A stretch of DNA of 64,000 nucleotides from Branchiostoma floridae (Eukaryota > Chordata > Leptocardii > Amphioxiformes > Branchiostomatidae): assembly GCF_000003815.2 (NCBI RefSeq), contig NC_049997.1, forward strand, positions 12,284,822 to 12,348,821. Direction: 5' to 3'. Below are positions 1 to 13,370 of this stretch, piece after piece. The notes under the pieces were generated by a model. That model was not told the DNA's origin. It was given only the letters and a program-made list of their open reading frames with translations, and ran no database searches. The translations under genes and the position numbers were made by a program. Numbering within the stretch: position 1 is the first letter of the stretch; the number at the start of each line of letters is the position of its first letter.

Positions 1-1692
1 CCTGCCGGGCAGTTCACGGGCCGTTTTTGGCACACTTATGTAGGCGTGACTCTTACGTGGCCCCGTGGGACATTTTTGGGTCCGGCCGGGCACCGGGTTG
101 AATTTATTAAAGTCGGACTTAAAATGAACCCGGGATCTGGTAACAAATAGACGCCGTAAATCTGTGATCTACCTATGGGGAACACCGAGGAACATTATGT
201 CAATATAGCATTGTCTCGTTTTTGCAAGGATTTATATATGAATTGCCTTAGGTTTAGCTGTGTAACAATGTTTTCTAATAGGAGTTGTATTTTCTCACAG
301 CTGTTGTTTTCTGATATCGCCGACGTATCTAAAAATCGAACGCAGTTTTCTATGTTATCAAAAGTTAAACCCACCAGTATTAAATGTCACGAGAGGAACA
401 GGCAGCGTTACATGAAATCTTTATTGACGCGACAAAAGTACAGCGATTTTCGTAAGGTCTACATGTATAATAACGGATGTGCATTCAAGATCGTGTAAAC
501 TGATTTGCATGATATTTTCCTGTGTTAAATAGTATTTACAAGCTCAGGTATCGAAGAAACTTTACGATTTTGGCCCCCTTATACCTTTATCACAAATTTC
601 TGAATTACAAGCCGACACCCCCATTCTGAAAATACAGTGGTATAACCCGTAGACATCTGGTCTGCGCGGAGAGGTCAATGACCCCAATTTGGTTCACCCA
701 GTTTGTTGAGCATTAACTGTTATACCACATGATAACGCTAGAGCTATGCCATTTATAAATTTTTAATCACAAATTTTTCTCTGAAGTATGGGATATACGA
801 TTTCTTCTTTTTTTGCTCTTGCTATATCTTTGCACTTATAAACTTTGTTCAGCCAACTTTGAACAAAACTGCCGCCAGCCAGTGACCCTACCACAATAAC
901 CGATACATCAATGTTAACGTTATATATCAGCTTAGACATTATAGAAACATATCAAGTCACCTAACGTTATCATTATCTCGACCACCGTGGGAGAAACTTA
1001 ATTATGCATAGATATGATGATATGGTGATATTCACCCTGAAATCCAAGACCATTTACTAGTATTTCAATGTTGTAGATAATGATAACTTTTGCAAGGATC
1101 AAAACTTATTTGGCGGACTTTTAACCACACATAGCACAATTTGAAAGTACCATGAAGCTAGCAATATAGAAGCAAATGTGTAACTGGTTAAATTTGCACG
1201 TGCTTGAGATATTCTACTTCTTGTGGTGTCGAGTGGTCATAGTGCCTGCTTGTGCATGCGTGTTTCTGTGAGAAGCCTCTCTCTCTCTCTCCCTCTCTCC
1301 CGCTGTCTCTCATTGTCTCACTCTCTCTGTCTCTGACACTGTTGTGTTATTTTCGCCAATTTTGTATAATTTAGGTATTACCAAGGAGCTTAAAAAGACC
1401 TTCGTATTGCTTATACGTAAAAGTATGACTTAGAAGACAACAAAATACGTAAAAATATTAGTTCTTAATGTCTAAAATTCGTTGAGTGATCTTTCGAACC
1501 CCGCAATGTCGCACCGGTGCCCCAAGTGCATGCAGTGAGATATCACCTTTGGCTCTAGTAATCAAAGTCAGACGACAATGACTAGCCTCCATAGCAGGCT
1601 CTTGGGTGCCTTTTTTGGGCTCATAATACACTTTTGCTGGCCATTTCTATTTGTACTCCGGCAATCAGAAAACGCCAGCAATCAGCGACCGG
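1..1692. other. No gene recognised; possible LINE 3' tail and CT-rich tract
   Basis: A 107-codon open frame at 175-498 matches nothing I recognise and has no splice context. Bases 412-485 resemble 24545-24615 (AATCTTTATTGACRCGACAA). On the minus strand this reads as an AATAAA-containing tail, like a retroelement 3' end. 1277-1335 is CT-rich simple sequence. Confidence 0.5.
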
Positions 1693-1792
1693 NNNNNNNN
1701 NNNNNNNNNNNNNNNNNNNNNNNNNNNNNNNNNNNNNNNNNNNNNNNNNNNNNNNNNNNNNNNNNNNNNNNNNNNNNNNNNNNNNNNNNNNN
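1693..1792. other. Assembly gap (100 N)
   Basis: Exactly 100 unknown bases, a conventional length for a gap of unknown size. Any reading frame across it is meaningless. Confidence 0.99.
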
Positions 1793-2274
1793 AAAAAAAG
1801 GCCCCAAAGAGCCTGCTATGAAGGCTAGACAATGACGCACTTTTCCTCAGACACGAATGGCTATATCGCGCGCCAGTATTTCAGGTTCCTCTATTAATAG
1901 TCCATCATAACAGTTGATGGTTACGTTATACGTCGTGACGCATGGTGTTTTGTGACAAAACGTATTTGACAGGAATCCAGCGGTTTGATATAGCATAGTC
2001 CTTATAAGGGCATGAACAACCAGTACTTGAGAAAAATAGGATTGGGCTATTTTTAATCAAGGCATGGATTGAAAAAAAAGAAATGCTATTTTTGTAACTT
2101 TAAAATAGCAACGTTACAGAAATTGCACGACTTTGGAAGAAAAATCAAAACCTAAAATTGCATCACACCATATTAGTCTACTCTCGTGTTATGAAACATG
2201 ACACTATAAATAAAACTTTACTTACTTGTAGTACAGGTATAGAACGTGCTGTTTAACGGATACTTCAAGGTTTG

Positions 2275-2409
2275 CCAAAAGTAGTTACTCAAGCAACTGG
2301 ATATGGTTTTGGAAACGGCCAGACGTTTCAACTGGAATCCACCAGTTTTCGTCAGTGACACTGACAAAATCATATCCAGCTGCTTGATCATGAGTAACTA
2401 CTTTTTGGC
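2275..2409. mobile_element. Short fold-back element
   Basis: GCCAAAAGTAGTTACTC at the left and GAGTAACTACTTTTTGGC at the right are inverted copies, with further pairing through the ACTGGATATG region. The element is about 135 bp, consistent with a MITE. Confidence 0.55.
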
Positions 2410-4199
2410 GTATCTCATTAACGTTACCTGGATGTCTAACCTACATCGACGTATTTCAAGGTTTCACATTTTTCCCCGTTAAGAAATGAATGGTGCTTCG
2501 GTTATCAATTTGCTAGAATAAATAGAAAATTAATTCTGGAGTCGTGAGCTAAAAGTAAAACGCCTTGCTTTATTTAACTGTGTATTACAGCCAAATGTTT
2601 ATAACTTCTGCTATTTATGAACATTCAGGTCGAAATGGGCGCCAAAGTCGTAAACTGCGCGGAGGCAAGATTGTCTAGCGCAATAACCACAAGGTCATAC
2701 ATTCAGAGGTCAAGGTCATGAAAACTTTAATCTATTTTGACACCGGTAAGATGGTAAAACTCATCTTTTACGGCGATATACGAGCTCTGCCACTTACGGG
2801 CTGCAGATACTGCTCGAAAATTGCCGGTCGCTGCCAAGGAACGTTGGCGGCGCAGTTTGTCTTTCCTCGGGCAAGACGGCCTGACGTGTGCCGGTAGTTT
2901 GAAGTGCTGTAGGGGTTATCTCCGACTGTCATGTTTCGCATATGAAGCCACAAATTGTCTGCTGGCAACTTCGAGGGGAAAATGAATCAAATGGAAATCG
3001 AAAACGCTCACGCATGTTTGTGCTGGATCCAGGGTGTCTGTGCCTGGAAAAATAGCCCCAAAATGTGCTTACAGTTTTGCTTTTCCTTGTAAAGATAACG
3101 GTCCAGTTTCGTTTTTCATTGTGAAATACACAAATGTTAAAACACAAATATAACAGCCCAAAAGAGCATAGACCATTTTTGTTTTGTTTTTGTAAAAAAA
3201 ACTCAGAAAGTGCTCCGAGAAAGTTTTCCTTGTTTCCTTTCTTTTTTTGTTTCTGAGAATCCAAAAGCAGAAAATCCCCTTTATTAATTTCCAGTGTTTT
3301 CTTGAATAGTTTTTGTACAAAAAGGGGGATATTTGTTTTCTTACAAGAAAATTGAAGATGAAAAAGAATCGATCTTCATACGTACAGATATTGCCCCAAA
3401 CTACTGTATGCAGTAGTTAAATATTGATCATACATGTGATGATTGAAGACCGAGTGTTCTTTCCCATGGCAAGCAATTTTTCACAGAAAAGAACATAGTC
3501 AAAAATTATGAAACTCACACCACAAAGTAGTCTATTCCCCAACTTTTGCAACGGTAACGTTAATGTAAAATTGCAGTTAATCATACAAGAGCCGAGTGTA
3601 ATGTCGATATCTGATATTAGTACCCTCGCGACCAGGTTAAAATGATCCTGTATAAGTCACGGATTGGTTAAAAATGATTTTCCTCAGATGAGAATTTATC
3701 TGTAAGGCACGGGAGATAGCGTAAGATGGGATTAGATTAGACACCTGAATGCGTCAGCGCATCTTCTTGCGTCGACGCACACGTCTGAGAAAGACGAAAA
3801 ATCACGAGGATCTTCCGTTCGCACGTCAACTGCGCAGCGGGAAAGAAGCGAAGTTTTAATGAAAGTCTTGAATAAAAGATGCGTTTTTCCGAAGGTGGTT
3901 TTACTCACTGTCTGTGACGAGAAGACAGCCAATAAGCGTTTTCCGGCACCGAAGGGGAAGATTCATGCTTGACATTTGCAAGTTTCGCGTGACTATAACT
4001 TTGAAGCACTACTAGTAGTTTATTCATTTCGTTCTTGAAATGTTCCAAAAGATACCAATGCACCAATGTGCAAAAAAGAAGGAATGAAGGATGTAAGAGA
4101 TATAGTGTTCAAATGAATAAGCATTGAGATTGCTGAAAAGTGTTGTTTGCAGATAAAAAATATTGAAAACGATATAAGAAATGAAGGGCGAAAAGGATC

Positions 4200-4750
4200 A
4201 CTAACTCATTCACTCATCCACTCACTCACTCACTCACTCACTCAATCAATCAATCAAACTCACTCTCACTCACTGACTCAATCAATCTCACTCACTCTCA
4301 CTCACTCGCTCGGTCACTCACACACTCTCACACACTTTCACACACACACACACACATTCTCACTCTAGATCTCACTCACTGTCACTCACTCACTTACTCA
4401 TGCACTCACTCATTCACTCAATCACTCACTCAATCACTCACTCACTCACCCACTCACCCACTCACTCACCCACTCACTCACTCACTCACTCACTCACACA
4501 CTCACTCACTAACTCACTCACTCACTCACTCACACACTCTCACTCACTCACTCACTCACTCTCACACTCACTAACTCACTCACCCACACACTCTCACTCA
4601 CACACACACACACACGTACAGTCACTCTCACTCACTCACTCACACACTCACTCACTCACATTCACTCACTCACTCACCTACTCACTCAATCACATACTCA
4701 CACACTCACTCACACACTCACTCACTCACTCACTCACTCACTCTTTCACT
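4200..4750 (+). repeat. (CTCA)n microsatellite with CACA stretches
   Basis: About 550 bp of near-perfect CTCA repeats interrupted by CACA and CTCT tracts. Two long open frames through it (His-Ser-Leu-Thr repeats) come from the repeat itself. Confidence 0.97.
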
Positions 4751-5834
4751 CCTCCCTATTTTCTGCATCATGCCACAGTTTTTCATTGACTAATGCAAAC
4801 GCCATACATTTTCAGCCAATTCTCATACATTTTCATCGATCACACAGAAGAAGCGTTTTTGGTCCCGCCTAAGTGCTGACTCCGTTATTCCACACCAAGG
4901 CCCTGCCTTTAATCATAGCCTCTGCGGGCGCCATTTCTCAGGCGCCACTGCCATTGACTCAGTTTCAAACCCGGCAATTTCCACATCAAAAGCACGTTTC
5001 GCATTACAGACAATCTTCTGGAAAGGCCCCGACAGTCCGAAGGAGATAGTGTCATCAATTTTGTGTTCGTCTTAGATTCAATCGACTCATCCTTCTTTCT
5101 TTGCGAAATTGAACTGCCAAGGCTAGAGAGCCCCACTTTTATCTGGGAAATTCTCTTTGATGTAGTTTATTTATGAATGCCCTCAATCGAAACTACGCTA
5201 GGGCAAGAGGTGGTGTGGTGAAAATTAAGTACTTTTTCTTTCTTTTTTGTAACCTGCTTCGGTGACCAATAGCCACTGTACAAATTGTATTTCCCTACCT
5301 TATCTACTTACATGTACGTACTATAGAAAAATTCATACTCATATTGCAGGGAGACAAACCTTGCATCGAACATTATATCTTTTATTATTTTGCCTTAAGG
5401 CCATTAAAAACTTTGGCCAAAAAGTTGCCATTTTGGAAGCTAATTAGTCAACAAGGTTGAACAGATGACAAAACATATATAGTATGGTATATAAACAGAA
5501 TAATAGATTCTTCAAATTCATTTTTGTTCTTTCACATCTTCTTCTTTGGCTTTAAATTTGTCTTTTGGAATCAGTTTCCGTTTTCGTTTTTTTGTCAATT
5601 TAATGTATTTGCTCTTTTTATAGCTTCTTTTTTTTTGTAAAAAGATTTGCAAAGCTTTATATGTATCGTTTAGGACAATTGTTTTTATGTTCTCAAGTTA
5701 TGAGTTACCAAACCGGTAACCTAATAGAGCAGAAATTACAGAACTTCTCAATTTTTCTCAGCTGTTTTTCTTCTAATTTTCGTTCCACTCGGAGCATGCA
5801 TGGGTAAATACTTTGTGGTGCCGTACTTAGAGAT

Positions 5835-6121
5835 CATCCTCCTACGCAGGGACGTCCAACAGCCAAACTGCCTGGGATGTGCCCTGCTCTTTTAACCACC
5901 ACCCTTAGTTCCTGACCGCCCTGCTCATAAATATTAATGAGGCTACGGCCTTATACATGCGAGACAGCTTTTGAAAACGGAAAGCCTATTCTCTGATTGG
6001 CTGACAGGCAGCTGGTTTGGTGGGGAGGGGGGCGTCCACAGGAACTAAGAGTGACGGTTGAAAGAGCAGGGCACATCCAGACAGGCAGTTTGGCTGTTAG
6101 ATGTCCCTGCGTAGGAGGATG
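5835..6121. mobile_element. Fold-back MITE with arms of about 80 bp
   Basis: The left arm 5835-5914 (CATCCTCCTACGCAGGGACG) is the inverted copy of 6039-6121 (ending CCCTGCGTAGGAGGATG). The 124-bp spacer holds no coding capacity. This indicates a non-autonomous DNA element. Confidence 0.75.
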
Positions 6122-6839
6122 TTAGAGATATGCTTACAAGTGATGAAACAGCAAGTTTAAACCAATGAGGTTTAATAGAGAAATATCTATCATTTACATA
6201 CTGAAATTGCGATACGTTGAATTCAGTATTGCTTTATTGTTGAGCTATGCAACCATCATTGCAGTAATTTCCCACCATGGTGTATTCGGCTACTCAGCTC
6301 AGAATGCTACTCGTTACCAATAATCCAAGTAACACCATCTTGCGTACATAATCAGTATTGCATGTGCATAAACGACGTAATGGAAAGCGAGGCCAACTGA
6401 AGATTTGATAACAAACACAACGATTTTGTTATTGTACAAAACTCTTTTATCCCTTTCTCTATCATACAATACCTTATTACCATACCTTATTACGTGTATG
6501 AATGTTGGAAAATACCTACCGAAGGTAGAAAGTAACGAAGAGGTGTCGTATTAAGTCAAACAAGAAATGCTCTTTACTACATCATCGATCGGAGACGGTT
6601 TTCTACATACGTAAAAGATGATACTTATCACAAGGATCTCATTTGCTCAGTTTGCGTCAATCCTTGAAATCTTCTTTGCAATTTAGAGTATACGCTTTGT
6701 AGTGCTCATCCACTGAAGTCTAAAGTGACAAGAGCAATGTTGCGTAAGCCTATCTACTGGGATAGGTTTTGGGTCTAACCCAGAAGGTCATCAAGATTTG
6801 ATGATTTGAATATAAGTTCATCTGTGACAGTAGCAAACA

Positions 6840-7166
6840 TTATGTTACAATTTTAACACTTTATATCCGTACACAAAATAAAGCGCTTACCAACAAGCTT
6901 TCGATCAGTTCTCTTATCCTTCTCAAGTTGTAATGACCCAAAACCTAAGTCACCCACCAACCCACCAACCTTCCCTCAACCGAGACGGGGGCCGATACCG
7001 ATTGCCTAGCACCTTTGACCCTTTACTGACGTCACACTTCCGTTCCAGAAATGTGACTTAGGTTTTGGGTCATTACAACTTGAGAAGGATCAGAGGACTG
7101 ATCGAAAGCTTGTTGGTAAGTGCTTTATTTTGTGTACGGATATAAAGTGTTAAAATTGTAACATAA
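6840..7166. mobile_element. Fold-back element with 114-bp near-identical arms
   Basis: Arms 6840-6953 and 7053-7166 are inverted copies with only about three mismatches by eye. The spacer of about 100 bp has CCCACCAA repeats. A decayed copy of one arm is at 42936-43022, inside the MS4A-like gene, so this is a dispersed family. Confidence 0.85.
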
Positions 7167-7188
7167 GATTTGATGATCATGAGAAGAA

Positions 7189-7264
7189 GCCAGTCAGCCA
7201 GCCAGCCAGCCAGTCAGCCAACAAACAAACAAACAAATAAACAAACGAGCAGACAAATAAATGA
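7189..7264 (+). repeat. (AGCC)n/(AAAC)n simple repeat
   Basis: CAGTCAGCCAGCCAGCCAGC passes directly into AACAAACAAACAAA units. Confidence 0.9.
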
Positions 7265-7631
7265 ACTCATTATTGAATACTTCATCCCACATCGCCTTCA
7301 GAGATGCCCCAAGTCAGATGAGTAGAAGTTAAACTTTGAAATTCATATGTAGTATCAAAGCTGGCATGTTATGTTCTAATAATGTTTTTCTCGTATCTTC
7401 TTCATCTATTGCACTCGTACAGGCCTTCATTCACTTACGATTAGCCTTTCAATCATGACTTTGCAATAAAGATCATGTATCATAAACCAAGGCCAGGGAC
7501 TTATCCCGGATCATCTGGGATTACAGCATTAGTTGTCTTATTTGTTGAAGGTACATGAGAAGGTAAAACGTCGGCTTGGCGGAACTATGTAGAGTGATCT
7601 CTCTAAAAACAGCCTTCACGTGGCTCTCTCG

Positions 7632-7669
7632 TGACGTCATGACGCAACACTGACGTCGCAATGACGTCA
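7632..7669. promoter_or_regulatory. Cluster of CRE-like sites
   Basis: Two perfect TGACGTCA palindromes (7632-7639, 7662-7669) flank TGACGTCG (7651-7658) within 38 bp. Another TGACGTCA occurs near 8021. No gene start is evident nearby, so function is uncertain. Confidence 0.35.
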
Positions 7670-8126
7670 ATTGACAGGCATGAGAAGCTGCTATCCAGAC
7701 CGGATCATCCCGAAAAGAGCTCTCGAAGACAATTTTACATAGGAACTGTTTCGACCGCCAGGTCGACCGAAAGTGTGTCATGAATTATTCGATATCTTAG
7801 ATATTCAAGACGATCAGTAATTCAGTATATAGTTTTTTTTGCATAAAGTGTTTGAAGAAGTATACAATAGAAAAGTAGAATATACGTGTTCGCAAAATTC
7901 TTTGTTTTATATCTGACGGCATGGCGTACCTCTTTACGCATGCGATGCGGAAAAATTGGCTCGTTCGAAATGTAATTTTTCTTGATGAGATGATGTTGAA
8001 TGGATCATAAGTAATATTCGAAATGACGTCACCTACATGAAGAACGATAACAACCAAAATGGTATCTGCGAACGTTTCTGTAGTCTTCTTTAACTTTAAC
8101 TTATTGAGGATTCTGTAGCCTATATA

Positions 8127-8465
8127 CAGGGCTCGAAATACTTTTTTCTGCATACCTGCACTGGTGCAGGTAACATTGAAAATTACCTGCACCAGACAAC
8201 TTTTACCTGCAACACTCTGAATTTAGGAAGTATGGATCATACTAAAATTGTTCAGGAACCATTGCTATTTTTTCTTTATACTTAAAGGTGGTAGCAGACA
8301 ATGCAGCTAATAACAATCCACATACACATACATCATAGGCAATTTATGTGTAAAACACAGTACATGGACCAGTGCAGGTTAGGTGCAAATAGACACCAGA
8401 AATACCTACACAGCTCCAATTTTACCTGCACTAACCTGCATATGCAGGTGGTATTTCGAGCCCTG
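8127..8465. mobile_element. hAT-like MITE, copy 1
   Basis: Terminal inverted repeats CAGGGCTCGAAATAC and GTATTTCGAGCCCTG, with a 7-bp CTATATA on both sides as a likely target duplication. The interior has several TACCTGCA/TGCAGGT motifs. It is non-coding and shares about 280 bp with copy 2 at 32857. Confidence 0.85.
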
Positions 8466-8697
8466 CTATATACCTGGTACTGTAAAGTTTGATCAAAGGG
8501 GAAAAGGCCCCCTACTCTTTTTGAAAAGTGTGGTTGGTTCTTGAACGTGGCGTGACTGCCATCAAACACGCGATCACCATTACGCATTTAACGTCCTATC
8601 CCAGGGACGTCATTAACCCAAGCTAGGTACTCCACATAAGTGAAGTGAGGAGAGGTGCGTAAAGTACCTAGGGGCACAAGATCAGCAGCATGATATT

Positions 8698-9000
8698 GGC
8701 ACAACCCGCCGTACGTGTCTACGTGCCAAAACGTGGGCAATCTTTTGGGATCAGTAAAAGGTAAGTACCGCCTCCGTACGAACTCGTAGGGAATCCAACG
8801 GATTTTGGATCACACAGACACGCCGTAGAACTTTACATGCAGGCAAAACTCTGTGTGCCATCGGGCTGCGGATTCGTCCCCGTGCGTTCCAGTACGGGCG
8901 ACGCGCCTGCCCTGTACAGCCTGAACGTTTTCAGAAATACGTGGCGGACGTGGCCTCTCAAAAAACGTACGGACAAATTGCACGTACGGCGGGTTGTGCC
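8698..9000. mobile_element. MITE with GGCACAACCCGCCGTACGTG termini
   Basis: The first 20 bases are repeated in inverse at 8981-9000. It is 303 bp long and has no coding sequence. The target duplication is unclear. Confidence 0.7.
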
Positions 9001-9776
9001 CTTAACTTGATGAAGAACACTTATATCATCCCGAGGACGTTATATAACGCCCTTAATCATCCGACATATGTATATCATTGACATGTGTCTGCGTACAGAT
9101 GAACGTCAAAATGACGTCGTCTGAAGAGACAGCTGTTCCGTAACGGCTGGTTCCCACCATTCTCCTACGCAAAGGCGAAACAGAGTCGTCAGAGGGACTC
9201 CATCTGTTTTCGCCTCTGCTTGCCTGAGGTTAATATATGGGTATCGGTGACGTCGCCACAAACCAGCTGCCAGCCAATCAGAGAACAGGCGATGAGAGAG
9301 CTTTGAACAGGCTAAAGCTGTCCCGCAATGGCCGCTAGGAAGCTATCAGCCAATCATGTTACGTATTACCATGGCTTTGTTTGCTCACCATGCCGACGCC
9401 CGATCCTCAACGGCTGACTGCCCATATAAGGGTAAGCTCATTAATATTCATAAGCAAGGCACCCCTAATAACCGAATACTGTGGCTGATTTGTCAGGGTT
9501 GATATCATAGGCTTTGCCGTGATTGTCAACCCTGAGTGTGAGGATGGTTCCCACGTCACCTGTGGTTATCAATGCCATTACCGACAATACCCATTACTAG
9601 GCGCAGGTAGGACTTAAAAACAGTGTAGTTTATCTTTGAGCAATTTTCTTATACACCAAGAACGCCTGCGAGTCTAGAAGAGTTCGCTAAAAGTTTACTT
9701 GAGGGTAAATTTGCGGTCAGAGAAACATTGGCTGCATCATCAGAGAGTGTTTCAAAGGATTTGATGCAGAACGATT

Positions 9777-9957
9777 CTAAACTTTCTTCCAATATAAAGG
9801 TATACACGGATCAAATCTTCAACGACCAATGTGGCCTTTTTTTAAGCTTCAGGATCAATACTAATGACCAATCACTTCAGAACGTAAACTCGTGAGAGTT
9901 ACATACACGTAATCTTATTAATCTTGCAGATACGTCAGCAATTGGTCAAGCATGCCG
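9777..9957 (+). repeat. Dispersed repeat family A, copy 1
   Basis: It shares ordered boxes with 21424-21610 and 60721-60916: CTAAACT.TCTTC, CTTCAGGA.AATACT, CCAATCA.TTCAGAA and CGTCAGCAATTGGTCAA. Length is about 185 bp, with no coding frame. Confidence 0.75.
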
Positions 9958-10505
9958 TCTCTGTCTAATGATGGTTCGAGTGCCCTGATATATATGGCCT
10001 CCTAGTAGTAGTAGACTGGTTTATTGAGAAAACAGTGCACATAACAATCCTCCTGGCAGCCTAGGAGGCTGAATTGCGAGGACGTTACAATTATGTTCCA
10101 TCTTACAGTAAAACAATTAGCAAATTTAGCGACATTAAAACAATGGGTCAATGATAAGATAACAATAATTACTAGTTAAAATACAAATTCGAACTATTAC
10201 GAATTTGTTGCATTCAAAGATTTCTGTTTTTCATAGGCTTAGAATTTATATAGACTTTTAAAACTTCAACGAGACAAGTTTGTAAAAACGAGTTCGTAAG
10301 TCACCATGAGGAGGCAATAATAGTGATTGTGTCACTGAGGAGTAAGTTTACACCTCTTACAAAGTAATCCTGTTCAGTGTCCAATATTCTGACTTTGTCC
10401 AGTGAAACGTAACGCCGGGATGAGGAAGACTGGATACGACGGTCGAGAGATCGAATCCCGTAAGTTCATGTTGCATGCTACTAGGAAGAAGTAACAGTAA
10501 TTGGA

Positions 10506-10690
10506 ATGGTGCAAAACCTCGCTATCACGGCAAACTCCCTTTCACAGCATACTCCCTTCCTCGGCAAACTCCCTTTCCCGGCACAAGAGAACCTAGCCAA
10601 CGTTGAAAATCGCAAACCAAGGACCCCCCCCCCCCCCCCCATAACAACCAACCCCGTTCGAAGACTGCAACGGAGTCTAGGAGGTCCTGT
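10506..10690 (+). repeat. Repeat family B, copy 1
   Basis: GCAAACTCCCTTTC-type units, GCTAGG/GTTGAAAATCGC, a run of about 18 C, and TCGAAGACTGCAACGGAGTC. It matches 17643-17860 in the opposite orientation. Confidence 0.65.
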
Positions 10691-10878
10691 GGTTTCAGGA
10701 TACCCACACATCAAACACGTTTAAGACTGTCAACCCATCACACTTTAATATAACGATAGGGGTCCGCACTGGTGTGATCAAATCTGGTTGTAGGTAGCTT
10801 GCACTTACTCTACAAACTGGTTTGTAAGAGAACTGTTTCGACTTGAGACGGTTTCTCGTTTTTTTCCTCAATATATGT

Positions 10879-11078
10879 AACGTTAGTTCAACTTTATCCG
10901 TCAGGTACCCTATATCCGTTGTGTTGACAAACAGGGTATATATAGGGATATTAAATCGCTGGACGATGTTTTCAAATTGCAATATTTTCAAACTATTGCA
11001 GTTTGAAAACACCGCCCTTCGTCTTGATTTCCTAATATAGATTGTTTTAAAACAAAGGTTAAAGGTGAACTAGCGTTA
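10879..11078. mobile_element. MITE family C, copy 1
   Basis: Ends TAACGTTAGTTCAACTTTAT and AAAGGTGAACTAGCGTTA are inverted repeats. The interior has TTCAAATTGCAATATTTTCA. Two related copies lie at 13371 and 15244. Confidence 0.75.
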
Positions 11079-12141
11079 CATAACAAGACAGGAATTCAGT
11101 GTAGCGACAGTTGGTAGCATTCATAAATTATTGTCCCTCTGTATTCAAATCAATTAATATGTTTAACAACTTTCCGGCATATGAATGTACCAGCTTCATA
11201 GACCCGCAAGGTGGCAATATCTTGTAGATTTCAAATGATTAGATACACACTGTTTGCACCAAGCGTTATTTGAAACTACCATCAGTTAAGAAAAATCAAA
11301 TGAAAACGTCAGAAGAAAATGAACATGAATAAATGACTAAACAGAGAAATAAACGGAAATTTCAACCTTTGAAATATACTTAAATCCAACCAGTTTGGGC
11401 TGTCTATAGAGGCTTCTGAAGGATGTTACAGTTGTGCGACTGCGTTCTTGTTCGTGTCTGTTGCTGTAGTTCAGCACCAGGGACAGCGACCACAGATGCT
11501 CAGTGGAAGAAAAGTCTAGAGAAACAAGCCTGTCGCGCGTTCTATCGCTCTTCCGATGAAAATGTAAACCTTTCTGCAAGTAAACAAAAGTCGCTGGTTC
11601 CTTTATCAGCACTGGAGAGGCCGCCAGCTCTAGATTTCTAGTGCTGAGCCTCAGCCTGCTTCTACCTGCAACTAGTTTTGAGGAACAACAGTAACGTGTT
11701 ATAGAACCCGTGAATTTGAACATTTACCTTGATTGGGATCAACACTTATGGACATCAGGGCGATTTGATGTAGCTATCTGACGCCAGTAGAAAAAAATGG
11801 TCATCTAAGTCAAGTGTCAATATTATCCATGTTATTTAGGAAGATGCACGTTACTTCTTTTCATCACGGAAGTATAAATTTCCTTTAAATTTGATTCCCA
11901 AATTCCAAAATTCTTTCCGCTCAACGAAAACAACTCATTGGTAACGATCCGGGCGCCTTATCTGTGCGTGTCAAGGGCGCAACGTAGCGGAATAAAAGAG
12001 AATGACGCAACAATACTATTGCAAATATGATTTTACATTGATTGTTTAAGAGCGACCCCTAGCAGTCAATGAAATAAATGCTGTAGATTGACTAGAATGT
12101 TACGTCATTGCTGCACATTGATTGGTCAATTGATTCACATT

Positions 12142-12593
12142 GACCAATCAGCATATAGCATTACTTGATGTGCGGTAATATTCATGGTTCATACCCGGTA
12201 TGTACACTGACATGGCCAATCAGAGTCCACATCACATGGAGACCGCACAACACAGTTTCTATCCGCGGTGAAAATGAGTGCGACCGAAATTTTGAATCTT
12301 TTCGTCTTGTTGTTGAATTGTTGCCGCCAATTTACACCAATTATAAACACTTAATGCGAAAGCCAGCGAGACATGAACTTTTTAGATCGTATTGTGACTT
12401 GACACTGTTGTCAAAGTAGCTGCGTATTGATTGTTCAATTAGTTTTCGCTGACCAACCAGCTTAAAGTATAGCTTGATGTACGGTAATATTCATGGTATT
12501 AGCCGGTATGTACGCTGACATAACCAATCAGCGTCAACATCACATTGGGACCGCACAACACAGTTTTTATCTGCGGTAAAAATGAGTGCGACC
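12142..12593 (+). repeat. Direct duplication of a segment of about 144 bp
   Basis: 12142-12285 and 12451-12593 share GACCAAYCAGC, GGTAATATTCATGGT, CCGGTATGTAC and GACCGCACAACACAGTTT in order, spaced 309 bp. Several CCAAT/ATTGG boxes occur in both. No open frame is shared. Confidence 0.75.
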
Positions 12594-13370
12594 TTTCACC
12601 CTATTAGACACTGTAGACACTATTCACATTACAGATTTATAGACTCAAGGAGTGTTGTTATAAGGTCCTTGATATACTTTTGTACAATTTTGTTCTCTCC
12701 TCACAGCGACGACCAACCTTGTTGACAGTATGGGTGACGTCTAGCGGCTGTCATAAAAAGTGCACCCATTTTCTTGGAAACACGGTCCGCACTTGCAAGA
12801 GAGTACGGCTGGACTGTATACTAGTATCAAGGAGTATTAAGTATGGCCAAGGACTATGGCACACCATGTAACGATATAAGGTATACGTTATGTTTATAAG
12901 GGTAAATGACCCATTTCAGCTCCTCCCCAAGCAGAAGTTGGTGGGGGAAGATGGTGGGGGTTATGATATATTCTAATAAGCATTTCCAGACATGTTGTGA
13001 AGGTAATCCAAGATTTTCACTTTTCAACATTGTATAAAGATACGTGAAAACTGCATGTTTATATAAAGAATGTTTTCCCTCTCTATATATAATGCATCAG
13101 AAATATAAATTGGGTCAAAGTGAGGTGGTTTAATTCTCAAGCTGATTCACACTAGCACAACCTTGTACATAGAGTTTTGTATCATACACAGCCATCTAAT
13201 TTCTTAAGCTGTGACATAACAGCACAAGTGCATAGAGTTTGAATACAATATGCAGCCATCTACATTTGCAATATTCTTGTATACTGTACTCGTGTCAAGT
13301 TTTCTTCAAACACCAGGCCCAGAGTTGACCCTGTGATCCATATGTCGACTACCCTTCAAGAAGAGATTTC

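Noticed and set aside
175-498. 107-codon open frame at the left end
   Set aside because: Its 3' part overlaps a dispersed repeat (412-485), and no family match is seen.
1277-1335. CT-rich tract as a CRISPR or regulatory array
   Set aside because: Simple low-complexity sequence with no spacer structure; no CRISPR-like array exists in the window.
1578-1835. Open frames across the N gap
   Set aside because: They run through 100 unknown bases, so the frame is not real evidence of coding.
4147-4789. Open frames encoding His-Ser-Leu-Thr repeats
   Set aside because: They are direct translations of the (CTCA)n microsatellite; the repeat has no stop in these frames and there is no promoter or splice context.
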